DNA of 64,000 nt from Paenibacillus lupini. Lineage in GTDB: Bacteria; Bacillota; Bacilli; Paenibacillales; Paenibacillaceae. The position numbers and the translations under genes were made by a program. Of the stretch, positions 26,287 to 34,126 are shown in pieces; within the stretch, counting starts at the first letter, position 1, and each line of letters starts with the position of its first letter. The notes beneath the pieces are model-generated. The model was not told the origin of the DNA and made no database searches. It saw nothing but the letters and a program-made list of their open reading frames with translations. The DNA lies in NCBI RefSeq assembly GCF_011761355.1, contig NZ_JAASRW010000003.1, forward strand, positions 581,188-645,187. Direction: 5' to 3'.

Positions 26287-26538
26287 TTAGGAGGGCGATT
26301 TTTGATATTTTCGCAACTGAATTGGCGTGAGTTGACTGAAGGATTTGAACTCTTTCATGAAATGAGATTGATCAAAGTAGCTGCCTTCCATGGCCACATC
26401 GGTAAGGGTGGAGCCTCCACGGACAATGGCGCCAAGCGTGCGTTGAAATCGAATAATATGGCCGTACAGCTTAGGGGAAATACCCAGTGATTGTTCGAAT
26501 TTGGTGCGGATATAACGTTCGGAATGAATGGGAAGCAA
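26287..26538 (-). pseudogene. AraC-family regulator fragment (C-terminal HTH only)
   Basis: 83 codons from a TTG encode most of a two-HTH AraC domain: HSERYIRTKFEQSLGISPKL, then FQRTLGAIVRGGSTLTDVAM and GSYFDQSHFMKEFKSFSQLT. The sensing domain and the first HTH helices are missing, against a usual length of 250-300 residues. Upstream sequence remains open for about 20 codons without similarity, and no ribosome-binding site is seen. This is most likely the remnant of a 5' deletion. It lies divergent from a GNAT gene. Confidence 0.7.
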
Positions 26539-26651
26539 TAATACGATGAATAGCGGCGGGCTCCACTCTATGAGAGTGGGGTTTGCTGTGTTTCTAGTTC
26601 ATTGGCTAAAATAAGAGAAAAGACAGCATAAGCAGAAATGGAGAGAGTGGG

Positions 26652-27110
26652 ATGAAACGGACAATTGAGCAAGTGCAGCATGACAATGTACATTTACATG
26701 AGCTGATCCGCAAGCTGGATGAGGACTTGGGACAGCGATATTCGTCGCCTGATGAGATTTTCACAGTCGACTTTAATGATCCGGCTGTAATGGCGATGAC
26801 TTTTATCGTAGCCTATGTGGACGGTGAGCCGGCTGGATGTGGTGGTATTAAGCCGCATGGAAGCGAATTTGTAGAGCTGAAACGGTTCTACGTGGACCCG
26901 GCTTTTCGCAGACTTGGGCTTGCAGCCGAGGTGCTTGGACAGCTGGAGAATCGGGCGAAGGAGCTTGGCTATTCGGTCATCCGATTAGAAGCAGGTGCTC
27001 CTCAGCCGGAGGCGCTTGCTTTTTATAGAAAACACGGGTATTACGCGATCGATCGTTTTGATGAGTATGTGGATTGTGAGTCTAGCTTATGTTATGAAAA
27101 GCAGTTATAA
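26652..27110 (+). CDS. GNAT family N-acetyltransferase
   Basis: 152 residues. Motif A is RFYVDPAFRRLGLAAEVLGQ (about residues 79-98), with ALAFYRKHGYYAIDRFDEY at the C-terminus. The first 30 residues are helical and charged. An acetyltransferase of unknown substrate. The RBS (GGAGAGAG) is close to the ATG. It converges on another GNAT gene with a terminator between them. Confidence 0.83.
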   Translation: MKRTIEQVQHDNVHLHELIRKLDEDLGQRYSSPDEIFTVDFNDPAVMAMTFIVAYVDGEPAGCGGIKPHGSEFVELKRFYVDPAFRRLGLAAEVLGQLENRAKELGYSVIRLEAGAPQPEALAFYRKHGYYAIDRFDEYVDCESSLCYEKQL

Positions 27111-27119
27111 GGAAAAAGA

Positions 27120-27158
27120 AAGGCTGGAGCTCCGAATGAGAGCACCGGCCTTTCTCGC
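27120..27158. terminator. Bidirectional terminator between convergent GNAT genes
   Basis: AGAAAGGCTGGAGCTC pairs with GAGCACCGGCCTTTCT with two mismatches. It ends just before the stop of the minus-strand gene at 27162. Confidence 0.65.
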
Positions 27159-27161
27159 GTT

Positions 27162-27596
27162 TTATTCGAATGAGAGCTGCCGAATGACCTCGTACTCTGT
27201 CTGGTTAATCTCCGTAAAGCCTAATGAGGCATATAATTGCGCTGCCCGCTCATTATTGGGGCGATGTCCTAATCGAATAACCTCGCATTGATGCTCGTTA
27301 TGGATATGCTTGACCAGCTCCTGCATGCCAAAACGTCCATATCCTTTACTCTGGTATCTCCGGTCTATCATAAAAGCCATAATCCAGTAATGTTCGTCCT
27401 CGGGATCAATGGCGTAGACAGCAAATCCTACGATATTCTTCTCCGCATATAGAGCTAGCGCGTTCATCCCGCAATAAGCGGCTTCTGCCAGCCAGAATAC
27501 AGCAGGAGCGGGGAACAACACTCTCTGCTCCTCGGTTGGTTCAAGCAATGTACAGGCATACCAGTTGTCTGCCGTTATCTTTTTTATAGTAATCAA
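27162..27596 (-). CDS. GNAT acetyltransferase, BltD (spermidine acetyltransferase)-like
   Basis: A TTG start at 27596 is chosen because GGAGGTG lies 9 bp upstream; the frame could extend to 27668 but gains no family sequence. 144 residues. It follows the BltD pattern: ITADNWYACTLLEPTEEQ at the N-terminus, FPAPAVFWLAEA, then motif A FMIDRRYQSKGYGRFGMQEL and LYASLGFTEINQTEYE. BltD acetylates polyamines, so a small polyamine is the likely substrate here by similarity. Single gene on the minus strand. Confidence 0.8.
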   Translation of the reverse strand: MITIKKITADNWYACTLLEPTEEQRVLFPAPAVFWLAEAAYCGMNALALYAEKNIVGFAVYAIDPEDEHYWIMAFMIDRRYQSKGYGRFGMQELVKHIHNEHQCEVIRLGHRPNNERAAQLYASLGFTEINQTEYEVIRQLSFE

Positions 27597-27708
27597 GCTG
27601 CAGCCACCTCCACTATCATCATCTCGAATTCCATCATGGTCTACAAGGGAAGAGACGGGTATAATCATTTTAGGTGGTATACAAATATTTACAGTAGGAG
27701 GGAGCGTA

Positions 27709-28040
27709 GTGAAAATGTTGGATTATCTATTTGAGAAGGTTAATCCTTTTTATCATGTAGGTGGGATGTTGGTTGTATCGTAGGATATGCGATTGCAAAG
27801 ATCTATCAGATCTGGGCTATAGCCTATAGGAAGAGCGGGTTTGATCCGAACATGGCGAATTCTTGGAGTACGGATTCACCTCCCCAATGGTTCTGGGTTA
27901 CCGAGCATCCTAATGCTTTTACTTTCTGGACAGTTATTGTTTATATAGGGATAGGCTTATTATTGGTAAAGCTTTGTTTGGCAGGTGCAGCTATCTCTAG
28001 AGCGAAGAATGCCACAAATTCATTAACACAAGAGGTGTAA
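27709..28040 (+). pseudogene. Small two-helix membrane protein with frameshift
   Basis: GTG 27709 has AGGAGGG upstream and opens a frame, MLDYLFEKVNPFYHVGGML, that ends at a TAG at 27780. One base shift in the G/T run near 27770 lets the reading continue as CIVGYAIAKIYQIWAIAYRK to 28040, ending with a second membrane helix (TFWTVIVYIGIGLLLVKLCL). An intact version would be about 110 residues with two membrane segments. I do not recognise the family. It overlaps the leader of the HD phosphohydrolase gene, which starts 2 bp after the end. A sequencing error is possible. Confidence 0.6.
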
Positions 28041-28042
28041 CG

Positions 28043-28705
28043 ATGGGAATTACGAATACGGAACAAGAGGAAATCATTCGTGCGGCGGAGTTGTTCAGTC
28101 GTACCGAAATGGAAAAGGATGCTAGCGGCCATGATTGGTGGCATATCCACCGGGTCGTTCAGATGGCTAAACGTATAGCCCAGGAGGAAGGGGCGGATGC
28201 TTTCATCTGTACGATTGCGGCGCTGCTGCATGATGTGGCGGACGAGAAGCTTAATCCGTCGAAGGAAGCTGGATTTCAAAAGGTTCTTTCATGGCTTGAA
28301 GAGAATATGCCTGATGAAGAACAGCGGGGCCATGTCATGGACATCATCTCGAATATGTCCTATAACGCGGGGGCTAATCCACCAATGTGTACACTAGAAG
28401 GACAGGTTGTGCAGGATGCCGACCGCCTTGATGCTATTGGCGCCATCGCTATAGCGAGAGCATTCCTATACGCCGGCTGGAAAGGGCATCCAATTCATGA
28501 TCCGGCTATTCCACCCCGCAGCGAGATGACCACGGAGGAATACCGGAACGGGAAAAGCACGGCTATTAATCATTTTCACGAGAAGCTGCTAAAGCTTAAA
28601 GATTTGGTCAACACGGACGCAGCCAAACGGATAGCGGAGGAGCGTCACCGTTATATGGAGCAGTATGTGGAGCAGTTTTACGAGGAGTGGGACGGGAACC
28701 GTTAG
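28043..28705 (+). CDS. HD-domain phosphohydrolase (YpgQ/YedJ-like)
   Basis: 220 residues. Metal-binding HD motifs: DWWHIHRV (about residues 31-38), LLHDVAD with His63-Asp64, and QDADRLDAIGAIAIAR (Asp near 125). The tail KSTAINHFHEKLLKLKDLV is typical of the YpgQ/YedJ group. B. subtilis YpgQ is a nucleotide pyrophosphohydrolase, so a role in dNTP hydrolysis or housecleaning is plausible but not shown. RBS AAGAGGTG. An intergenic repeat element follows. Confidence 0.85.
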   Translation: MGITNTEQEEIIRAAELFSRTEMEKDASGHDWWHIHRVVQMAKRIAQEEGADAFICTIAALLHDVADEKLNPSKEAGFQKVLSWLEENMPDEEQRGHVMDIISNMSYNAGANPPMCTLEGQVVQDADRLDAIGAIAIARAFLYAGWKGHPIHDPAIPPRSEMTTEEYRNGKSTAINHFHEKLLKLKDLVNTDAAKRIAEERHRYMEQYVEQFYEEWDGNR

Positions 28706-28716
28706 AGCCTACATAA

Positions 28717-28912
28717 GCTGCATTGTATTTTGTGCAACGTATTTCATCAGAATCTCCTTATATAGAAGCTGCGTTGTATTTCGTACAGTATTTTAGGCGT
28801 GTGCAATCTTGAATAGCCCGAGCAAGGGGTATTATGTTGCACAAAATACAACGCAGCATCCCCTACAGACGAAAGTCCTCTCATATCCTGTACAAACTAC
28901 AACTTACGCAGC
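28717..28912. repeat. Four-motif intergenic repeat (two forward, two inverted)
   Basis: GCTGCATTGTATTTTGTGC at 28717 and GCTGCGTTGTATTTCGTAC at 28768 (offset 51) are followed by inverted copies GCACAAAATACAACGCAGC ending at 28857 and GTACAAACTACAACTTACG ending near 28909. Outer copies 1 and 3 are complementary over 22 bp with one mismatch. It fills the interval between two convergent genes. No coding potential. Confidence 0.7.
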
Positions 28913-28953
28913 CGGTCCGAGACTCAATAGTTGATGTGACCGTCAATCCAAGA

Positions 28954-28980
28954 AAAAAAGACCCGACGGGGGTCTTTTTT
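28954..28980. terminator. Bidirectional terminator
   Basis: AAAAAAGACCC and GGGTCTTTTTT flank a five-base loop. It overlaps the stop codon of the minus-strand VOC gene. Confidence 0.8.
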
Positions 28981-29434
28981 ACGTCAGCGTATTTTTGATC
29001 TTATTCCATTCACTTAAGTGAGGAACATAGTCCAAATTGTGCGGCTCATCGTCCAGCCAAGCCATGAACTCCAGCTCGTTACCGTCATGGTCGTTGAAAT
29101 AGATGCTGGCCGCCGGCATCCACGCATGGACGAATGGCTCAGATGCATCTTTCCCAAAGCCCGGAAGCGGGTAAAGCCCCCGTTCAATCAGCCAGTCGGA
29201 GGCCTGCAGCAGCTGGTTGAGCTCAACGCCAAACGCGAAGTGGCGAGGCTGCAGCTTTTGCCCATTTTGCACCTCTTTTAATGCCAGCAGGTCTCTACGT
29301 TCTCCTACATAGAAGAAAGCTGATCTCCGCTCGGGTTTATGTAACGCAAGAGTCAGCCCCAGACGAGTATAAAATCGAATGGAACGGTCCAGATCTGTCA
29401 CTTGCAGATGGGTTTCGAAGATGGAATCAATCAT
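28979..29434 (-). CDS. VOC-superfamily (glyoxalase/dioxygenase fold) protein
   Basis: ATG 29434 has AAGGAG 10 bp upstream; an in-frame ATG at 29491 lacks an RBS. 151 residues with two beta-alpha-beta-beta-beta modules. The first begins FETHLQVTDLDRSIRFYTRL, the second VELNQLLQASDWLIERGL, and the metal-ligand region is ASIYFNDHDGNELEFMAWLD. His (near ETH), His (PRHFAF) and the C-terminal Glu are plausible metal ligands. Such proteins act as glyoxalases, fosfomycin-type resistance enzymes or dioxygenases; which one cannot be told here. Divergent from an ABC exporter operon. Confidence 0.8.
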   Translation of the reverse strand: MIDSIFETHLQVTDLDRSIRFYTRLGLTLALHKPERRSAFFYVGERRDLLALKEVQNGQKLQPRHFAFGVELNQLLQASDWLIERGLYPLPGFGKDASEPFVHAWMPAASIYFNDHDGNELEFMAWLDDEPHNLDYVPHLSEWNKIKNTLT

Positions 29435-29493
29435 GTCGGTGAGCTCCTTTTGTTTGTATGTACGGCTTTTATTGTAACTTATCATGTTCACAA

Positions 29494-29507
29494 TATGACA
29501 TTTGTCA
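29494..29507. promoter_or_regulatory. Palindrome ATGACA-TT-TGTCAT, candidate operator
   Basis: A perfect 14-bp palindrome lies in the divergent region between the VOC gene and the ABC exporter/two-component operon. A binding site for the cognate DesR-type regulator is plausible by position only. Confidence 0.4.
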
Positions 29508-29640
29508 TCTGAAAGAGATTACGTTCATGCGTAGGATCACAGATCCGGAAACGGTAAGATGAATACATAAGCAAGGGCAACAACAACTTCAAATGCCGAT
29601 AACATCATGCAAATTATAGATAGTGGGAGTGAACAAAACA

Positions 29641-30531
29641 ATGAGTTTTGCAATCGAACTAAATAATGTCTCGAAAATCTACCAAGGCAAAAAGGCTGTA
29701 GACAATTTATCGTTGAAGGTGGAAAAAGGAACGGTTATCGCGTTGCTCGGGCCAAATGGTGCTGGTAAGACGACGACGATCTCCATGATTCTGGGACTGA
29801 AGCAGCCTACCTCCGGGACGATTAAGCTGCTGGGCGGAAGTCCAAAAGATATATCGGTACGCAATCGGATTGGTGCGATGCTGCAGGAAGTTAGTGTCAT
29901 CGATAACCTGAAAGTGGCGGAGACGATAGAACTGTTCCGCAACTACTACAGCAATCCTCTTTCCCTGCAGGAGCTGCTTCGCATCTCCGGCCTTGAGAAG
30001 GAGAAAGACAAAATGGCTGCCTCACTGTCCGGCGGACAGCAGCGCCGATTGGGATTTGCACTTGCAGCGTCAGGCGATCCCGAGATTATTTTCCTCGATG
30101 AGCCAACGGTTGGTATGGACGTAACATCCCGCCAGATGTTCTGGGATACGATCCGTTCCATGGCTGACAAAGGACGTACGGTTGTCCTGACGACGCACTA
30201 CTTGGAAGAAGCAGACAGCCTAGCAGACCGCATCGTTGTTATTAATCAAGGCAAAGTTGTGGCGGATGGCTCGCCAAGTCAGATTAAAGCAGAAACAACA
30301 GGCCGCGTCATTTCGTTTACAGCTGGTACTTCCGTTACTTCGGAACAGCTGCTGGCGCTGCCAGGCGTGATTGATGTGGAATGGAACGGTAGACGCGTGA
30401 AGCTGCAAAGCCGGGATACGGACCGATTGATTGTGACGTTGATTGAACAGCGTATCGATATGAAAGATATTGAAATCCAAAGTGGCGGTCTGGAAGATGC
30501 CTTCCAGGCAATCGTCCACTCCACGAACTAA
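29641..30531 (+). CDS. ABC-2 exporter ATP-binding protein (YvfR/LnrL-like)
   Basis: ATG 29641 is preferred; an in-frame GTG at 29623 overlaps the Shine-Dalgarno GGGAG. 296 residues: Walker A GPNGAGKTT (37-45), signature SLSGGQQRR, Walker B IIFLDEPTVGMD and H-loop TTHYLEEAD. First gene of a four-gene unit (ATPase, permease, histidine kinase, regulator) in the same order as B. subtilis yvfRSTU; a related system (LnrLMN) exports linearmycin-type polyenes. It probably energises export of a membrane-active compound sensed by the adjacent kinase. The substrate is inferred only. Confidence 0.9.
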   Translation: MSFAIELNNVSKIYQGKKAVDNLSLKVEKGTVIALLGPNGAGKTTTISMILGLKQPTSGTIKLLGGSPKDISVRNRIGAMLQEVSVIDNLKVAETIELFRNYYSNPLSLQELLRISGLEKEKDKMAASLSGGQQRRLGFALAASGDPEIIFLDEPTVGMDVTSRQMFWDTIRSMADKGRTVVLTTHYLEEADSLADRIVVINQGKVVADGSPSQIKAETTGRVISFTAGTSVTSEQLLALPGVIDVEWNGRRVKLQSRDTDRLIVTLIEQRIDMKDIEIQSGGLEDAFQAIVHSTN

Positions 30532-30547
30532 AGGGGGATATTTTCTA

Positions 30548-31306
30548 ATGAGTCAATCTACAAATATGAAAGCAACGCTTGCCCAATGTAAAGCGGAGCT
30601 GCTCCGCACGGTGCGTAACCGCCGATTCGTTATTTTCTCGTTTATTATGCCGGTTGTGTTTTACTTTATATTCACCAATACTGTAGGCGGGAATACGCAA
30701 GTTGGCAATGTGGATTGGAAATCCTATTATCTGATGTCAATGACGGTATATGGAGTTGTAGGGGCGAGCATTACATCCTATGCTCAGCGTTTGTCGAGAG
30801 AGCGTAGCCAAGGGTGGTTATCTTTGCTGAAAATCACACCTCTTCCATCATGGTCTTACGTATTGTCTAAAGTGCTGTCGCAAGCCGTTATTAACCTTGC
30901 CATTATTATTGTTATGTTCCTTGTTGGTGGGCTGTTCAAAGGTGTGGACTTAAGTGTATCGACGTGGATTACATGCGGCTTGTTTATCTTTATCGGCGGG
31001 TTCTCCTTTATGGGTCTCGGTACACTGATTGGTTCGATCAAAAATGCGGATTTTGTACAGGTGCTTTCCATGATATGCTATATGGGCCTTTCTATTTTGG
31101 GCGGTTTGTGGTTCCCAACGGATACGATGTCTAGCACCATGAAGACAATTGCCCATCTTACACCAACCTATCGTCTTGGCCAAGGGGCATGGGATGCGGT
31201 TGCCGGTGTGTCGATCGATTGGGGCGGTGTTGGGATACTAGTTGCTTATGTGGTTGTATTCCTTGCAATCTCGTCTTATATCATGAAAAAACAGGAAGCG
31301 GTGTAA
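30548..31306 (+). CDS. ABC-2 type exporter permease (YvfS-like)
   Basis: ATG 30548 follows AAAGGGGGA; longer readings overlap the ATPase. 252 residues with six hydrophobic segments, the first around RRFVIFSFIMPVVFYFIF and the last around VGILVAYVVVFLAISSYI. The ABC2 export signature region is FIGGFSFMGLGTLIGSIKNA and LGGLWFPTDTMS. It forms the export channel with the preceding ATPase. Its stop codon overlaps the start of the kinase gene (TAATG), giving tight coupling. Confidence 0.88.
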   Translation: MSQSTNMKATLAQCKAELLRTVRNRRFVIFSFIMPVVFYFIFTNTVGGNTQVGNVDWKSYYLMSMTVYGVVGASITSYAQRLSRERSQGWLSLLKITPLPSWSYVLSKVLSQAVINLAIIIVMFLVGGLFKGVDLSVSTWITCGLFIFIGGFSFMGLGTLIGSIKNADFVQVLSMICYMGLSILGGLWFPTDTMSSTMKTIAHLTPTYRLGQGAWDAVAGVSIDWGGVGILVAYVVVFLAISSYIMKKQEAV

Positions 31307-32469
31307 TGCAAAACTTACTGCATGCTTTACGTCGATTTATAACAAAGCGGCCCCCTGACGGGGGGCCGCCAATTTTCTTTATGTTGTTATGGCTTGTCTA
31401 CATCCTGTTTCCGATCTTTTCCATCGGAGAGCAGTCGCTGGTGGAACAATGGGTTGGATTTCCGCTTATTATCTTGTTCATTGTCAGCTATGTTGTTGGT
31501 CATTTGAGCAGAAAATGGCGGTTATGGGCTGTCCTGCTCCACCTCTGTATCATTGCTTATTTCAGTTGGCGATATGATGAGGATTTTATGTATATGGGTT
31601 TCTTTACCGCGTCGATGATTGGTCTGCTGCCCAAACTGCGTCAGGTAGGAATTGCGCTGACGGGGGTACTTCTGTTATTTGGGTTCGAGGTGTGGCACTA
31701 TGAGGCACTTGATCGGATGGATGCGCTGCTTGATTTGATTCCCGCTATGCTTGCGGTACTGTTATTGCCGTTTGTTATGTTTATTGGACGTCGTTCCAAG
31801 CTGCTCCGTACACAGTTACAACTGGCCAATGATGAGATTTCCCGTTTATCCAAGCAGGAGGAAAGGCAGCGGATTTCCCGCGAGCTGCATGATACACTTG
31901 GTCACACGCTGACAATGATTACGCTGAAGAGTGAATTAGCCGAGAAGCTTATTGTTCAACATCCGGAGCGGGCCAAACAGGAAATTCGAGATGTTCAGCT
32001 TACCTCCCGGGCGGCACTGAAGCAGGTTCGCGAGCTGGTGTCCGGCATGAATACGGTAACTTTGCAGGATGAATTGTCAAATGCCAAAAGGATTCTTGCA
32101 GCGGCGTATATCACGATTAAGGTGCAAGGTGATCCAGCTTCTGCATCGCTAAGTCCGCTTATCGATAATATGCTTGGCATGTGTCTGCGTGAAGCGGTAA
32201 CGAATGTGGTTAAGCATAGCGATGCACGCCAGTGCGTGATTGAGTGGGCCATGACACCTGATCAGTATCGTCTTGCAATCCGGGATAACGGAGTCGGCTG
32301 TAATTTGGCAGACAAGGGTCCTGCTCATACTGGACTTAGAGGAATGCAGGAACGGTTAAACCTGGTGGATGGCAAGCTGGTTTTCCAATCCACGAAAGGT
32401 ACAGGAAGTATTTTGACCATGATTGTACCTAGAGTACGCTCGTCATCGAAGAAGGGAGAGTCCACATAA
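31306..32469 (+). CDS. Sensor histidine kinase, DesK/YvfT type (HisKA_3)
   Basis: ATG 31306 overlaps the permease stop. 387 residues: five to six transmembrane helices (about residues 22-160), a short coiled linker, the HisKA_3 dimerisation domain with phospho-acceptor His195 in ISRELHDTLGHT, and an HATPase_c domain with N-box REAVTNVVKHS and G-box DNGVGC. Sensing through a purely membrane-embedded input domain is typical of kinases that detect membrane-active antibiotics or lipid state. Codons 14-22 form a strong GC hairpin (31347-31369). The response regulator gene follows without a gap. Confidence 0.92.
   Translation: MQNLLHALRRFITKRPPDGGPPIFFMLLWLVYILFPIFSIGEQSLVEQWVGFPLIILFIVSYVVGHLSRKWRLWAVLLHLCIIAYFSWRYDEDFMYMGFFTASMIGLLPKLRQVGIALTGVLLLFGFEVWHYEALDRMDALLDLIPAMLAVLLLPFVMFIGRRSKLLRTQLQLANDEISRLSKQEERQRISRELHDTLGHTLTMITLKSELAEKLIVQHPERAKQEIRDVQLTSRAALKQVRELVSGMNTVTLQDELSNAKRILAAAYITIKVQGDPASASLSPLIDNMLGMCLREAVTNVVKHSDARQCVIEWAMTPDQYRLAIRDNGVGCNLADKGPAHTGLRGMQERLNLVDGKLVFQSTKGTGSILTMIVPRVRSSSKKGEST
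31347..31369 (+). other. GC-rich hairpin inside the kinase coding start
   Basis: GCGGCCCCC (31347-31355) pairs with GGGGGCCGC (31361-31369) around TGACG. The 9-bp all-GC stem lies 41 bp into the kinase gene and is followed by CAATTTTCTTT, so it could slow translation or weakly terminate transcription. Confidence 0.6.
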
Positions 32470-33072
32470 ATGAGAGTACTTGTAGCCGAAGATCAGGGCA
32501 TGCTGCGCGGCGCGCTTAGCGCCTTACTGGATATGGAAGAAGATATTGAGGTCGTGGGACAAGCGGAAGATGGCGAGCAGGCGCTTGAGATGATCCGAAG
32601 CTTGAAGCCCGACATATGCGTGATGGATATCGAGATGCCAAAGCTGACTGGACTCGACGCAGCAGAGCGTCTTCGTTCAGATAAACATCCATGCCTTGTT
32701 GTTATATTAACGACGTTCTCGCGGTCAGGGTATTTCCAGCGGGCGATGAAGGCTGGGGTAAAAGGGTTCCTGCTCAAGGATTCCCCGATTGACGAGCTGT
32801 CTGCGGCACTTCGTAATGTCTATGCTGGGAAACGGGCAGTCAGCCCGGAGCTTGCTTTATCCTTCTGGGAAGCGGAGAATCCGCTCACCGAGCGGGAGCG
32901 GGAAGTGCTTCGACTGGCACGGGAAGGTAAGCCGGCTGGTGAGATTGCATCAATGCTATTTCTCTCAGCGGGTACGGTTCGCAATTACTTGTCAGAAGCG
33001 ATTCAGAAGCTGGACGCCAAGAATCGGATCGATGCGATTGGAATCGCGGAGAAGAACGGCTGGCTGGATTGA
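32470..33072 (+). CDS. Response regulator, NarL/DesR family
   Basis: 200 residues. Receiver domain with acidic pocket Glu7-Asp8, phospho-acceptor Asp53 (VMDIEMP) and Lys103 (LLKDSP). A LuxR-type HTH (about 135-195) contains NPLTEREREVLRLAREGKPA and GTVRNYLSEAIQKLDAKNR. It starts immediately after the kinase stop codon. It presumably activates the upstream exporter genes when phosphorylated, and the palindrome at 29494 is a candidate site. Confidence 0.93.
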   Translation: MRVLVAEDQGMLRGALSALLDMEEDIEVVGQAEDGEQALEMIRSLKPDICVMDIEMPKLTGLDAAERLRSDKHPCLVVILTTFSRSGYFQRAMKAGVKGFLLKDSPIDELSAALRNVYAGKRAVSPELALSFWEAENPLTEREREVLRLAREGKPAGEIASMLFLSAGTVRNYLSEAIQKLDAKNRIDAIGIAEKNGWLD

Positions 33073-33146
33073 AGTGTAGAGATGAGCGTGACGATGCGTC
33101 TTTTACGGTGTTAGAATAAAAAGAAAAATGATTGGTGGAGGGCCAT

Positions 33147-33617
33147 ATGGAGGTAGTTATCCGGTTGGCAGGTTTAGAAGAAATACCAGCTGTGCATGAG
33201 GTCATGTTGATGGCCTTCGAGGAATATAGAGGGAAATTGACTCCTCCAGCTGGTGCACTTTCGGAGACGGTTGAGGATATAACAAAAAAGATTACAGAAC
33301 GTGGCGGAGCAATTCTGGCACTTGTGAACGGGACAATAGCAGGCTCCGGGCAATTTGTACTTCATGATCAGCATGTTTATATCGGCAGAGTTTCCGTCCT
33401 TCCCTCATATCGGGGGCAAGGAATTGGCAAACGGCTTGTGAGATTTATTGAATCGTATGCAAAAGAAAAAGGGCTTAGGGAATCGAGACTTGGTGTACGC
33501 TTATCCATTCCGGACAATATTGCCTTCTATAGCAAGCTGAATTATGAAGCCATTGAGAAACATGCTTATCCTGATGAGACAGATTACTGGTACATTATGA
33601 AGAACACGGCCTTATAA
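33147..33617 (+). CDS. GNAT family N-acetyltransferase
   Basis: ATG 33147 with GGTGGAGGG upstream. 156 residues. Motif A VSVLPSYRGQGIGKRLVRFI is followed by ESRLGVRLSIPDNIAFYSKL, and the C-terminus DETDYWYIMKN matches a broad GNAT subgroup. An acetyl-CoA-dependent transferase of unknown substrate. It is downstream of, but separately initiated from, the two-component operon, and convergent with another GNAT gene across a strong terminator. Confidence 0.85.
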   Translation: MEVVIRLAGLEEIPAVHEVMLMAFEEYRGKLTPPAGALSETVEDITKKITERGGAILALVNGTIAGSGQFVLHDQHVYIGRVSVLPSYRGQGIGKRLVRFIESYAKEKGLRESRLGVRLSIPDNIAFYSKLNYEAIEKHAYPDETDYWYIMKNTAL

Positions 33618-33635
33618 GGCCAAGCTTAAGTAAAC

Positions 33636-33675
33636 AAAAATGAGCTTCAACGAGTTCTCGTTGAAGCTCATTTTT
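33636..33675. terminator. Strong bidirectional terminator between convergent GNAT genes
   Basis: AAAAATGAGCTTCAACGA (33636-33653) pairs perfectly with TCGTTGAAGCTCATTTTT (33658-33675), loop GTTC. The A and T runs at both ends make it work in either direction. Confidence 0.92.
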
Positions 33676-33682
33676 ATGTCCA

Positions 33683-34081
33683 TTATTTGCTGCGTTTGAT
33701 GAGAAAGGCATTTTCCGCTTTGGCAAAGCCGATCTGAGGGTAATAGTCCATGGCAGAAGGTGCGGATAGAAGTAAAAGTGCAACCTCTTCGCCAATATGC
33801 TCACGAACCCGATTAACGAGCTCTTTGCCAATTCCAAGTCGTTGATGGGTTTGGCTGACTGCTAGATCGGATAGGTAGCAGCAATAAGAAAAGTCGGTAA
33901 CCGCTCTTGCGATGCCGACCAACTGCTCGCCATCCCATGCCGATACGATGAGATCAGCGTTGTCGATCATCTTTTGAATGCGGGCAAGATCATCTACAGG
34001 ACGTTTGATGCCGGAGCTTCGGAATACTTCTGCAACTTGAACTGCTGTAACTGGAGCTTCAATGCGGTATTCAATAGACAT
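33683..34081 (-). CDS. GNAT family N-acetyltransferase
   Basis: 132 residues. Motif A is LAVSQTHQRLGIGKELVNRV, preceded by ARAVTDFSYCCYLSD and followed by LLLLSAPSAMDYYPQIGFAK. This short form resembles the Acetyltransf_7/10 subgroup whose members acetylate amines or antibiotics. No substrate evidence. The RBS is weak. Convergent with another GNAT gene. Confidence 0.82.
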   Translation of the reverse strand: MSIEYRIEAPVTAVQVAEVFRSSGIKRPVDDLARIQKMIDNADLIVSAWDGEQLVGIARAVTDFSYCCYLSDLAVSQTHQRLGIGKELVNRVREHIGEEVALLLLSAPSAMDYYPQIGFAKAENAFLIKRSK

Positions 34082-34126
34082 GGCGACTACACCTCACAAG
34101 GATTGATTGATCTATCATAAATGGAA

